Positions 7,775 to 15,686 of a stretch of DNA of 51,761 bases are shown here, one piece after another. The notes beneath the pieces are model-generated. The model saw only the letters and a program-made list of their open reading frames with translations. It was not told where the DNA came from and did no database searches. This stretch comes from Deltaproteobacteria bacterium (GTDB lineage: Bacteria; Desulfobacterota; Syntrophia; Syntrophales; UBA2210). Made by a program: the position numbers and the translations under genes. Every line of letters begins with the position of its first letter. Positions within the stretch are counted from its first letter, which is position 1. The DNA is taken from NCBI GenBank assembly GCA_019313695.1, contig JAFDAS010000003.1, forward strand, positions 1 to 51,761. Direction: 5' to 3'.

Positions 7775-8462
7775 TTTTCAGATGTTAGACATAAAACCGG
7801 GAGATCGCGTTCTTGATGTCGGGTGCGGCACCGGGCGCCATGCCTGTGAGATATTCAGGACCCTGGGCGCGGATGTTGCAGGCATCGATCTGAACATGGA
7901 GGATCTGCGCAAGGCCGCGCTTACCCTGTATCTTATGGACGGTGCCGGTGATGGTTCATGGATAATATCAAAGGCCGATGCCACGAAGCTGCCCTTCAGA
8001 GACAGTTTTTTTGATGTGGTCATCTGTTCAGAGGTCCTTGAGCATATCCCGGAAAACAGGGCGGCCATTGCCGAACTTGTAAGGGTACTGAAACAGGGAA
8101 AAAATCTGGTTGTAAGTGTGCCGAGATTTCTGCCGGAGCGTATATGCTGGGCGCTTTCGTCGGATTACCACAACGAACCGGGTGGTCATATACGTATATA
8201 CAAAAAAAAGGAGTTGATTTCACTGCTGGAAGACGCGGGCACAAAGTGCTGGTCTGTTCGTTACAAACACGCCCTGCACGCGCCATACTGGTGGTTGAAG
8301 TGTCTTGTCGGCCACAAGAACGATAAGTCCCTGTCTGTAAATCTTTACAAAAGATTTCTTGAATGGGACATTATAAAGCATCCGTCCTGGACCGGAATAC
8401 TGGATAAGATGTTAAACCCCTTGATAGCTAAGAGCATAGTCTTCTACCTCAGAAAAGGATAA
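7761..8462 (+). CDS. Class I SAM-dependent methyltransferase
   Basis: A Rossmann-fold methyltransferase with motif I Val-Leu-Asp-Val-Gly-Cys-Gly-Thr-Gly-Arg, an acidic ribose-binding loop (Gly-Ile-Asp-Leu-Asn) and the Ser-Glu-Val-Leu-Glu-His-Ile motif typical of small-molecule and sugar/lipid methyltransferases (about residues 10-120). ATG 7761 is chosen since it sits in the preceding gene's terminal codons (14-bp overlap) and begins just before the SAM domain; a TTG at 7737 is also open. The substrate is probably a glycan or lipid intermediate made by the neighbours; that is inferred from the operon only. Confidence 0.85.
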   Translation: MLTADFQMLDIKPGDRVLDVGCGTGRHACEIFRTLGADVAGIDLNMEDLRKAALTLYLMDGAGDGSWIISKADATKLPFRDSFFDVVICSEVLEHIPENRAAIAELVRVLKQGKNLVVSVPRFLPERICWALSSDYHNEPGGHIRIYKKKELISLLEDAGTKCWSVRYKHALHAPYWWLKCLVGHKNDKSLSVNLYKRFLEWDIIKHPSWTGILDKMLNPLIAKSIVFYLRKG

Positions 8463-8467
8463 TCGAT

Positions 8468-9562
8468 ATGAAGCTCAACGTTTCGAGAAGTATAGTAGAA
8501 CAATCTGTTAACTGCGGAGAATTGGGGGCATTTATTGTTGGATTGCAGAAAAAAAACGGAGAGATCCCATGGTCTGAAGGTGGAAAAACGGATCCATGGG
8601 ACCACATTGAAAGCGCCATGGGGCTCGGCGTCGCCGGATATCTTAAAGAGGCCAGGCGCGCCTATGAGTGGATGGCCAAAACGCAGCTCGCCGATGGAAG
8701 CTGGTGGGCGGCTTGTCGCGATGGCGCTCCGGAAGACACAACCAGAGACGCCAATCTCTCTTCTTATATCGCGGTTGGTGTGTTCCATTACTATCTGCTT
8801 ACGGAAGATATTGCCTTCATCAAAGATATGTGGCCTGCCGTGAGCGCCGGCATCGATTATGCCCTCAGTCTTCAGGCGCCGACCGGTGAGATTTACTGGG
8901 CCAGAAATGTCGACGGTGTTATAGACCGCATGGCCCTCCTGACCGGTTCCAGTTCTGTGTATATGAGTATTAAATGCGCTCTGGCCATTGCTTCGCGATT
9001 GGGAGAAAATCGTCCCGACTGGAGGTGCGCGCTCGAAAAACTGGGCGATGCCATCCGCAACCTTCCAGATCACTTCAACATGATCAAGTCGCGCTACTCC
9101 ATGGACTGGTACTATCCCGTCCTGTGCGGCGCGATTACCGGCGCCGATGCCCGAAAGCGGATTGATAAATCATGGACAAAATTTGTGGAACCTGGCTGGG
9201 GAGTCCGGTGCGTCTCAGACCGTCCCTGGACAACCATGGCGGAGACATCCGAGCTGGTGCTGGCACTTGCGGCCATTGAAAGATACGAAGAGGCGCGACT
9301 GGTTTTCAGCTACATAATGGACAAAAAATATGACGACGGATCATACTGGATGGGGGTTACCTTTCCCGATGAGGTCATATGGCCCGAAGAAAAAACATCA
9401 TGGACGACCGCTGCCGTACTTTTGGCCTATGATGCGCTCAACAATCTTACCCCCGCGAGCTGCCTCTTCAGCCACGATTTCTGGGAAGACATGGAATCTA
9501 CCGATCATGCTGATGACTCGCATCAGGAACATTATTCGCACCCGGTTCCACCAATGGAATAA
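8468..9562 (+). CDS. Alpha/alpha-barrel protein, prenyltransferase/terpene-cyclase-like fold
   Basis: A 364-residue helical protein with repeated Gly-Ser-Trp-Trp / Asp-Gly-Ser-Tyr-Trp type motifs (Asp-Gly-Ser-Trp near residue 76 and Asp-Asp-Gly-Ser-Tyr-Trp near 290), as seen in squalene-cyclase, prenyltransferase and glycoside-hydrolase barrels. No catalytic Asp-rich terpene motif is evident, so an enzyme class cannot be assigned. In other bacteria similar proteins sit beside GT4 and methyltransferase genes, as here, suggesting a role in modifying or transferring an isoprenoid-linked glycan. It follows the methyltransferase by 5 bp and has an AAGG ribosome site. Confidence 0.75.
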   Translation: MKLNVSRSIVEQSVNCGELGAFIVGLQKKNGEIPWSEGGKTDPWDHIESAMGLGVAGYLKEARRAYEWMAKTQLADGSWWAACRDGAPEDTTRDANLSSYIAVGVFHYYLLTEDIAFIKDMWPAVSAGIDYALSLQAPTGEIYWARNVDGVIDRMALLTGSSSVYMSIKCALAIASRLGENRPDWRCALEKLGDAIRNLPDHFNMIKSRYSMDWYYPVLCGAITGADARKRIDKSWTKFVEPGWGVRCVSDRPWTTMAETSELVLALAAIERYEEARLVFSYIMDKKYDDGSYWMGVTFPDEVIWPEEKTSWTTAAVLLAYDALNNLTPASCLFSHDFWEDMESTDHADDSHQEHYSHPVPPME

Positions 9563-9579
9563 ATTGGAGGATAGTTTCC

Positions 9580-10302
9580 TTGAAGAGAGACCACCGTCCC
9601 TACTTCCTCAAGCAGATGGATATCAGATTCCAGAAGTGGTACGTGAACCACTTTCTGCGGCCTCAGTTTGAACACCTGGGCAAAAGAACCACATTCATGA
9701 AACCCTGGCACGTGAAAATATTCGGAGAGAGCATCTCGCTCGGTAACTACGCCAACGTTATTGCGGCGTCTGATAAAAAAGTAAGACTGACCGTATGGTC
9801 AAACTTCGGAGAAAAGGGACATATAGAGATAGGAGACTACTGCCTGATATGTCCCGGCGTAAGAATCGGAGCGGCCACGGAAATAGTCATCGGCGACAGT
9901 TGCATGGTGGCGCATGGCGCCTATATCACGGATTCGGACTGGCATGGACTGTATGACCGGAGTCAGCCAGTGGGTCAAACCGCGGCGGTCAGGATAGGAA
10001 ACAACGTCTGGATAGGGGACAGCGCAATCGTATGCAAGGGTGTCACTATCGGAGACAACAGCATAATAGGAGCGGGCTCAATCGTTACAAAGGATATACC
10101 TCCGGATGTAATAGCCGCGGGTAATCCTGTGGTTGTCATCAAGAAACTGGATAAAAACAAGCGCATAAAGACGCGCGCCGAGTGGTTTTCTGATCCAGAG
10201 TACCTGGCAATGCAGTTTCGCGAGATCGATCGTTATACACTTGAGGGAAACACAATATTCGGATGGCTGCGATCCATGATGTTCCCTTCAAAGAGTGATT
10301 GA
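9580..10302 (+). CDS. Left-handed beta-helix (hexapeptide) acyltransferase
   Basis: A 240-residue WbbJ/LpxA-fold O-acyltransferase. From about residue 85 to 190 it shows repeated Ile-Gly-x-x hexapeptides (Ile-Gly-Asp-Tyr-Cys, Ile-Gly-Asn-Asn-Val-Trp-Ile-Gly, Ile-Gly-Asp-Asn-Ser-Ile-Ile-Gly), the sugar acetyltransferase signature, with a catalytic-type His in the Ala-His-Gly-Ala segment. The start is TTG 9580: GGAGG sits nine bases upstream and there is no suitable ATG. It likely acetylates a sugar of the glycan built by this cluster and closes the operon. Confidence 0.85.
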   Translation: MKRDHRPYFLKQMDIRFQKWYVNHFLRPQFEHLGKRTTFMKPWHVKIFGESISLGNYANVIAASDKKVRLTVWSNFGEKGHIEIGDYCLICPGVRIGAATEIVIGDSCMVAHGAYITDSDWHGLYDRSQPVGQTAAVRIGNNVWIGDSAIVCKGVTIGDNSIIGAGSIVTKDIPPDVIAAGNPVVVIKKLDKNKRIKTRAEWFSDPEYLAMQFREIDRYTLEGNTIFGWLRSMMFPSKSD

Positions 10303-10309
10303 CGGAGAA

Positions 10310-10516
10310 TCATGCTGCCAGGCTCGACGCAGAGATGGTCAGCGCCACTCCTAAATAACGATTTTCCCCCACCTTGGGATCACGGTATCTGTCACCGAAT
10401 GCCTCCTTGAACCGGACTACGCTCCAGTCGGAGCTGTCGTGGGCGAACAGTGAAACAATCCGGGTGTCTTCCCGCTTTATGGTCTCTATGGAATCCATAA
10501 CATCCTGCTCGTTCAT
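10310..10516 (-). CDS. Small hypothetical protein (68 aa), doubtful
   Basis: An ATG-initiated frame of 68 residues on the minus strand, convergent to the acyltransferase gene. The amino-acid make-up looks protein-like (Arg-Tyr-Leu-Gly-Val-Ala-Leu, Phe-Gly-Asp-Arg-Tyr-Arg-Asp), but there is no ribosome-binding site and no family I know. It may be a gene remnant. Confidence 0.3.
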   Translation of the reverse strand: MNEQDVMDSIETIKREDTRIVSLFAHDSSDWSVVRFKEAFGDRYRDPKVGENRYLGVALTISASSLAA

Positions 10517-10567
10517 GCCGCGCCGGGGATGGCTAATTTTTCAAACAGATTTTTTCTGTGTTTTCTG

Positions 10568-10596
10568 TTGACAAAGTATTTATACGGGCGTATGAA
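10568..10596 (+). promoter_or_regulatory. Sigma70-type promoter of the AOR operon
   Basis: TTGACA (10568-10573), a 17-bp spacer and TATGAA (10591-10596) form a near-consensus promoter. Transcription would begin near 10603, exactly at the 5' edge of the structured leader. Confidence 0.75.
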
Positions 10597-10606
10597 GAAC
10601 GGGTGG

Positions 10607-10716
10607 TGTAAGCCTTCGAGTGTGACTGCCTAAAGGTCTCAAGTCGATCCCATGGTGCCATGCCGACGGGCTTTCCCGGAAACGGGGAAGCCTCCCGTGA
10701 TTGGAAAGAAGGTTAG
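10607..10716 (+). promoter_or_regulatory. Predicted Moco/Tuco (molybdenum/tungsten cofactor) riboswitch
   Basis: The leader folds as a compact multi-helix RNA. The closing helix pairs AA(g)CCTT (10610-10616) with AAGGTT (10709-10714). A hairpin CTTTCCCG-GAAA-CGGGGAAG has a GNRA tetraloop and is embedded in ACGGG...CCCGT. CCTAAAG...CATGG (10629-10655) resembles an 11-nt GAAA tetraloop receptor. The terminal GCCTCCCGTGATTGGAAAG segment matches my memory of the conserved 3' part of the Moco RNA motif. The first gene downstream codes for part of a tungsten/molybdenum-pterin AOR system, which is the expected target. No alignment could be run, so the class is a strong suggestion rather than proven. 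Confidence 0.7.
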
Positions 10717-11105
10717 CTTTTACATAACTATTTATATGAACTCCTCAGAAGGGGTGATAATACAATGGTTATTTCACTGGCGCCTCGAAAGCATAGTTAT
10801 TCTCCGTATTTTCCTTTCTACACATTTGTATGTCTTATCGCTCCTCGTAAATTCCTGTCTTCAATTCGTTCATTCTTCAAAAAGAGTATGACGGCAGATT
10901 ATTGCCGTAGCGATATACTGAGTCGTTTTAAGATCATGGTGATCAAATTCCCATTTAATCTTTTTTACGTTTTATCGACTTGCCGTTCAGAAAGTGAGTC
11001 CGAAAAAATCAGAAGGGAGGTGTTGGATTAAAACCCTTACAGGAGATCAGGTCACAAACTATAATCACTAAAACCTAACAGAACGATCAGAATGGAGGTT
11101 TCACT
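10717..11105 (+). other. Long leader between riboswitch and first AOR-operon gene
   Basis: About 390 nt without a credible gene. It contains a small perfect hairpin (ACGGCA-GATTAT-TGCCGT, 10891-10908) and ends with ATGGAGG, the ribosome site of the Fe-S gene. I see no T-rich intrinsic terminator close to the riboswitch, so its expression platform is unclear. Confidence 0.4.
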
Positions 11106-11825
11106 ATGAAAAGTGAAAAGAAGAAGTTCCCTGACATGATCCAGAAAGAAACAACTCGCCGCGGGTTTTTGAAAGGAGCCGCTGTTACAGCAGCAGGGGG
11201 GGCGGTTGCAATAGCAACTGTTGGCAGTATCAGGCCAAAAGTTGTCGAAGCGGCAACACCTGTAAAAAAATCGGTTTTGAGGTATCTCTTTGCCGAGAGG
11301 CAAAACTGTACCGGTTGCCGTGCCTGTGAGTATGCCTGCTCGGTTCATCATACAGGAGTTGTCAGACCATCAATCGCCAGGATTCATATATTTAAGTTCC
11401 AGAATGTTGTCGACGTTCCGATTATTTGCTGGCACTGTGATGATGCCCCGTGCATTGAAGCCTGCCCCACCACTCCGGTGGCTTTAAAAAAAGATCCCAA
11501 GACAAACGGTATCATTCTGGACGAAAAGACCTGCCTTGGGGCCAAGTGCATGAAGTGCCAGGAGGCATGTCCGGCTGAGTTTATTCGCGCAAACCCGGAT
11601 ACGGGCAACCCTCTTATGTGTGATCTGTGCGGTGGTGATCCCAAATGTGTGGAAGCCTGCCTTGAACAATCCGGAAATCCCCAGGGTCCATGCCTCTTGG
11701 CCAATAAATTGGGTTTTGGAGTCAACCAGGCGTACAGAAATGTTACCCCCGAGGAGGCAGGAGAAGACCTGATGGGACTCTTGTTCTATCCAAATAAAAC
11801 AGGGGAAAGGAGGTCAGGATCATGA
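11106..11825 (+). CDS. Tat-signal 4Fe-4S ferredoxin subunit of an AOR system
   Basis: A 239-residue electron-transfer protein. Residues 16-23 (Thr-Thr-Arg-Arg-Gly-Phe-Leu-Lys) followed by an Ala/Gly-rich hydrophobic stretch form a near-perfect twin-arginine signal. The mature part carries four Cys groups for up to four [4Fe-4S] clusters: CxxCxxCxxxC near 64-74, CxxCxxxxCxxxCP, CxxxxCxxCxxxCP, and a final CxxCxxxxxCxxxC. This is the HycB/YdhX-like layout that accompanies AOR enzymes such as YdhV of E. coli. ATG 11106 follows GGAGG by 7 bases. It overlaps the AOR gene by ATGA, so both subunits are probably made in equal amounts and form one oxidoreductase. Confidence 0.88.
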   Translation: MKSEKKKFPDMIQKETTRRGFLKGAAVTAAGGAVAIATVGSIRPKVVEAATPVKKSVLRYLFAERQNCTGCRACEYACSVHHTGVVRPSIARIHIFKFQNVVDVPIICWHCDDAPCIEACPTTPVALKKDPKTNGIILDEKTCLGAKCMKCQEACPAEFIRANPDTGNPLMCDLCGGDPKCVEACLEQSGNPQGPCLLANKLGFGVNQAYRNVTPEEAGEDLMGLLFYPNKTGERRSGS

Positions 11826-13639
11826 CAGCACCAAGAGGAGGATATTTCGGAAAGATCCTGGAGATCGACTTATCGAGGCAAAAATATAAAACCCGCGAAA
11901 TCTCCGATGATGAGTGCCGCAAATATATCGGCGGCGCCGGGATGGGTGGTTATTTTTTGGCGTCAGAGTATAAAGCTCACCACGATCCCCTGGCAGAAGA
12001 CAGCTTTATTTTTATTGGTGTTGGCCCTCTTAACGGCACCTATTGCGTGTCCACCAGAACCAGCATTGTGAACATGAACCCCTACACCGGTCTTCTCAGT
12101 CATGCCGAGGTAGGTGCACATCTCGGTAATGAAATCAAGTGGGCCGGATGGGACGGAATCTACATCAAGGGAAGATCGAAAAACCCCGTTTATCTCTATA
12201 TTAAAGACGATAAAGTTCAGTTCAGGGATGCCGGAAAGTTGTGGGGCAAGACGACTGAAGATGCGGATGAATCAATGAGGCAGGAGATCGATGACTCTTA
12301 TGCAAGGACGGCTGTTATCGGTCCGGCAGGGGAAAATGGTGTTCCTTTTGCCGCCGTTATCATTGAACGTTTTCGGGCTGCTGCCAGAACCGGCACCGGC
12401 GCCCTCATGGGTAATAAAAAGTTAAAAGGTATTGCCGTGCGTGGTACGAAAGCCGTTCCCGTAGAGGATAACAAGAAGTTCTACCAGGCAGCTAAAGCCG
12501 CCAAACAACTGGCCGTTGATAAAGAAGGCTGGCAGGGTATTAAAAGATGGGGTACCGCCGGGCTTCTTGAACTGAAGCACTGGGTTTCCGGGTCTCTGAT
12601 TACGAAGAACTTCCAGACCACATGGTATCCTGATATCGAGTATATCGGAGGTGAAGAGGCAAACCGCACTTTCTGGAAAAGACATGTGGCATGCAACCAT
12701 TGTCCGGTTCACTGTCAGAAATACGGTGTCATTCGCGAAGGGAAACATGCCGGCCTCATCGCCGAAGGACCGGAGTATGAGACGGGAGGTCTTTTGGGGA
12801 GCAATCTTGGAATGTCGGATTTCGCTGGAATGATGGCCATGATTGAACTCTGTGATGCCATGGGCATAGACGCCATCTCCACCGGAGGCGTTCTCGCTTT
12901 TACCACCGAATGTATCGACCGTGGAGTCTTGAAACCTGGTGATCTGGATGGCGTTGCTCTCAAATGGGGTGATGCCGATGCATACCTTGAGATGATCCGG
13001 AAGATGGCATATCAGGACGGAAAAGGCGGAAAGCTTCTTGCCAAGGGCGTTCGGAAGATGTCCCAGGAGATTGGCCAGGGTTCAGAGGCATGGGCTGTCC
13101 ATGTGAAGGGAAAAGAGATAGCCGCTCACGATCCCCGGGGTGACAAAGGAAGAGCATACAGCTATGCCCTGGGTACATGTGGTGGTGATCATCACGAAGG
13201 GGGAAGTCCGGCAACGCAGGCAAGATGGGGCATGCTCAATTCTCTCGTCATGTGTTCCTTTGTGGGAGGATATCCGTGGGGTAAGGAAACACCCGGTATA
13301 TTTACGGCTATGCTGAACCCACTCTGTGGATGGAACATGTCGGATGATGAATACTGGACAACGGGAAAGCGTATCATCACGATAGAACGCTGTTTCCAGG
13401 TAAGAGAAGGTATCAACCGCAAGGATGATGTCCTGCCCACGCGGTTCACGACGGAAAAACTGCCCGAGGGACCTAAGAAAGGCGCTATCTTCACAGCGGA
13501 AGATACGAAGAAGATGCAAGAAGCCACATACTCTTACTTCGGCTGGGATGACAATGGCATTCCCACGGACAAGACATTGAAGGCATATGATCTCGAATAC
13601 CTTGTCGATGACGTGAGAGAGGCAAAGAAAGCCCTGTAA
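11822..13639 (+). CDS. Aldehyde:ferredoxin oxidoreductase family catalytic subunit (tungsten/molybdenum bis-pterin)
   Basis: A 605-residue full-length AOR. N-terminal pterin-binding domain: Gly-Gly-Ala-Gly-Met-Gly-Gly near 39, Gly-Asn-Glu-Ile-Lys-Trp-Ala-Gly-Trp-Asp-Gly near 102, and Ala-Ala-Arg-Thr-Gly-Thr-Gly-Ala-Leu-Met-Gly near 190. The [4Fe-4S] ligands are Cys291-x2-Cys294-x3-Cys298, with Cys478 as the probable fourth. Asp345-x-x-Gly-x-Asp350 is the AOR pterin/substrate motif. Family members oxidise aldehydes or reduce carboxylates; close relatives include benzoyl-CoA reductase BamB and YdhV, so the substrate is open. It has no export signal of its own, while its Fe-S partner does. Overlap of 4 bp with the upstream gene; a perfect hairpin follows. 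Confidence 0.93.
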   Translation: MTAPRGGYFGKILEIDLSRQKYKTREISDDECRKYIGGAGMGGYFLASEYKAHHDPLAEDSFIFIGVGPLNGTYCVSTRTSIVNMNPYTGLLSHAEVGAHLGNEIKWAGWDGIYIKGRSKNPVYLYIKDDKVQFRDAGKLWGKTTEDADESMRQEIDDSYARTAVIGPAGENGVPFAAVIIERFRAAARTGTGALMGNKKLKGIAVRGTKAVPVEDNKKFYQAAKAAKQLAVDKEGWQGIKRWGTAGLLELKHWVSGSLITKNFQTTWYPDIEYIGGEEANRTFWKRHVACNHCPVHCQKYGVIREGKHAGLIAEGPEYETGGLLGSNLGMSDFAGMMAMIELCDAMGIDAISTGGVLAFTTECIDRGVLKPGDLDGVALKWGDADAYLEMIRKMAYQDGKGGKLLAKGVRKMSQEIGQGSEAWAVHVKGKEIAAHDPRGDKGRAYSYALGTCGGDHHEGGSPATQARWGMLNSLVMCSFVGGYPWGKETPGIFTAMLNPLCGWNMSDDEYWTTGKRIITIERCFQVREGINRKDDVLPTRFTTEKLPEGPKKGAIFTAEDTKKMQEATYSYFGWDDNGIPTDKTLKAYDLEYLVDDVREAKKAL

Positions 13640-13656
13640 ACCTCTTTGCTTTTCAT

Positions 13657-13688
13657 GGCGGAAAGGAGCGACACACCTCCTTTCCGCC
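13657..13688 (+). terminator. Strong hairpin after the AOR gene (attenuator or partial terminator)
   Basis: GGCGGAAAGGAG and CTCCTTTCCGCC pair perfectly (12 bp) around an 8-nt loop, 18 bp after the AOR stop. The tail ATTCCTTTA is only weakly U-rich. It could reduce transcription into the downstream electron-transfer genes, or stabilise the upstream mRNA. Confidence 0.6.
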
Positions 13689-13715
13689 ATTCCTTTATAC
13701 AAGCTGATAAAATCC

Positions 13716-14402
13716 ATGAATATATCTCGAAGGGACCTGTTTCAGGTTATCATAAGTGGTGTCGCATCTTTTGTCGTATTTTCCATATTCAAGATAACCG
13801 GCGCAAAGGCCCTGCCTCGTCCTCCGGGTTCACTCATTGAGAGGGAATTCCTGAAGTACTGTACCCGATGCTACAGATGCATCGACGTGTGCCCTGCCGA
13901 TGCACTTAAACCTGCCGGCATTCTTGACGGCATAACAAATTTAGGCACGCCTGTTCTCGACTGGGGAAAGTGCATCCTGTGTATGGAGTGTGTCAGAATA
14001 TGTCCCACCGAAGCAATCAAGAAGGTCCCGAAAGAAGAGATCGATATCGGAAATGCAGTGATCGATCCTGACACATGTCTTTCCTGGCAGAAAAAGAGGA
14101 GATGTAAGAACTGTTACAAGGCCTGTAAGTATGATGCCATCAAACTGGAAAAGAGGCGTTTTCCTGTGGTCATAGAGGATAAATGCAATGGTTGTGGCGC
14201 TTGCGTGAGAAGGTGCCCAACCGATCCTAAGTCTATTATTGTACATTACGACACGGCAAAAAGGTTTGATCCTTCCGAAAATAGATTTGCTTTACGTCTG
14301 GAGAATCGTGTAGGACCTTACAATTTTCCTCCGCCTGATTTCAAAACATGGTTTACGGAACGAATCGAAAAACTGGCAAGACATTATGGAATTATTGACT
14401 AA
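13716..14402 (+). CDS. NapG/MauM-like 4Fe-4S protein with Tat-like N-terminus
   Basis: A 228-residue polyferredoxin. The N-terminus (Ser4-Arg5-Arg6-Asp7-Leu8-Phe9 followed by ~18 hydrophobic residues) is a Tat-like signal or membrane anchor. Four cluster motifs follow: CxxCxxCxxxCP near 49, CxxCxxCxxxCP near 87, a CxxCxxxC variant (Cys-Lys-Asn-Cys-Tyr-Lys-Ala-Cys) near 130, and CxxCxxCxxxCP near 156. NapG-type proteins pass electrons between a NapH-like membrane protein and a periplasmic enzyme; a NapH-like gene is present seven genes downstream. It follows the AOR hairpin and is probably read from the same transcript. Confidence 0.85.
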   Translation: MNISRRDLFQVIISGVASFVVFSIFKITGAKALPRPPGSLIEREFLKYCTRCYRCIDVCPADALKPAGILDGITNLGTPVLDWGKCILCMECVRICPTEAIKKVPKEEIDIGNAVIDPDTCLSWQKKRRCKNCYKACKYDAIKLEKRRFPVVIEDKCNGCGACVRRCPTDPKSIIVHYDTAKRFDPSENRFALRLENRVGPYNFPPPDFKTWFTERIEKLARHYGIID

Positions 14403-14426
14403 AAGGACGAAAGGAATAAGGGATTA

Positions 14427-15686
14427 ATGGCTGGTTTTGAGTACATTTGTAACAGGAAAAAAGATGCCGTCCTTGTAATCGGGGGTGGTGTGGCGGGTAT
14501 TACTGCTTCTCTGGATCTGGCCGATGCGGGTCAGTCCGTTCATCTGGTAGAAAGCGACAGTCATCTGGGTGGTCAGGTTTCGAAGCTGGACAAGCTCTAC
14601 CCTACCGACCACTGTGCTTTCTGTCTCCTCTGGACGGATGTTAAAAAATGTATGGAACATCCTTTAATTACTGTCCATACCCTGTCTCACGTAAAAGAAT
14701 TGAAAAAAGAGAGCGGTAAGTACTCAGCCGTTATTCTGAAGAACCCCCATTACATAGATGAGAAGAAATGCATTTTCTGCGGGCGATGTGTGGAGGAGTG
14801 TCCGGCCGGTGCTATCCACCCTGGCTGGGAACATGCCTGGCCCCCATCTTTCGTAATCGACGAGTCTTCCTGTACAAAATGTGGCAACTGCGCGGAGGTA
14901 TGCCCGTCGGGGGCCATTAATATGGAACTGAGGGAAGAAGAAATAAATCTTGTTGTGAATGATGTCATATGGTCTACCGGGTTTAAGGAGGCTGACCTCA
15001 GGCACCTCAAGGAATACGGAAGCGGTACCCACCCTGATATCATGACCTCCATGGAATTTGAAGACTGGACGGCAGAAGGAGGAATAAATAAAGGTGAGAT
15101 TGTTAAAAGATCGAATCATTCCGTACCTCAAAACATTGCTTTTATTCAGTGCGCCGGAGCGAGGGATCTGAGGATGATCCCCTCCTGCTCGGCCGTCTGC
15201 TGCATGCATGCCCTCAAGCAGGCAGGGTGGACGAAGAGAAGAAATCGAACGATCGATTGTTATATCTTCTATACCGACCTGCGAACGGTAGGACGGGATT
15301 ATTACAGATATTCCCTGAGGGAGTTTGAAGGTACTGAGATCAAACTTATCAGGGGAAGGCCGGGGCTGATTCATCCTCTGCCCGGTGGTGATGGGATCGC
15401 GGTACAATTTGAGAATACCCTGACCCGGAAAAGGGAACTCCGGAAATTTGACATGGTTGTATTGAACGGGAACATTCAGCCTTCCCTGATTCAGTACCGT
15501 CCGGGACAGGATGAAAAGACGGCGATTCCCCCCATGGATAAAGAAGGCTTTTTTAATACAGAATCAGATGAGACATCTACCTTTGCATGCGGTTTTGGTC
15601 TGGAACCGGCAGATGTTGCAGAATCCGTCATTCAGGCATCTGCCGCCGCAATGGGAGTGATGAATAAAGAAACGGATCAAACTTGA
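14427..15686 (+). CDS. HdrA/QmoA-like FAD iron-sulfur protein
   Basis: A 419-residue flavoprotein with an N-terminal Rossmann motif Val-Ile-Gly-Gly-Gly-Val-Ala-Gly-Ile for FAD, a Cys-containing loop (Asp-His-Cys-Ala-Phe-Cys), two CxxCxxCxxxCP [4Fe-4S] motifs near 112 and 151, and the HdrA-type Cys-Ala-Gly-Ala-Arg-Asp...Cys-Cys-Met-x-Ala-Leu-Lys segment near 235-258. Its length is that of QmoA and the shorter HdrA variants; HdrA flavins are the site of electron bifurcation or confurcation in known complexes. AAGGG lies five bases upstream of ATG 14427. The TGA stop is made from the first bases of a palindromic repeat, so the original C-terminus may have been longer. Confidence 0.88.
   Translation: MAGFEYICNRKKDAVLVIGGGVAGITASLDLADAGQSVHLVESDSHLGGQVSKLDKLYPTDHCAFCLLWTDVKKCMEHPLITVHTLSHVKELKKESGKYSAVILKNPHYIDEKKCIFCGRCVEECPAGAIHPGWEHAWPPSFVIDESSCTKCGNCAEVCPSGAINMELREEEINLVVNDVIWSTGFKEADLRHLKEYGSGTHPDIMTSMEFEDWTAEGGINKGEIVKRSNHSVPQNIAFIQCAGARDLRMIPSCSAVCCMHALKQAGWTKRRNRTIDCYIFYTDLRTVGRDYYRYSLREFEGTEIKLIRGRPGLIHPLPGGDGIAVQFENTLTRKRELRKFDMVVLNGNIQPSLIQYRPGQDEKTAIPPMDKEGFFNTESDETSTFACGFGLEPADVAESVIQASAAAMGVMNKETDQT

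Noticed and set aside
10765-11031. 88-codon plus-strand frame in the AOR leader
   Set aside because: No convincing ribosome site or family, and the composition is unlike neighbouring genes. Treated as untranslated leader.
11822-13639. Calling the AOR BamB of class II benzoyl-CoA reductase
   Set aside because: The NuoEFG-like BamG-I partners are absent, and formate dehydrogenase and NapH-like genes occupy their place. The family is shared, but the substrate assignment is not supported.
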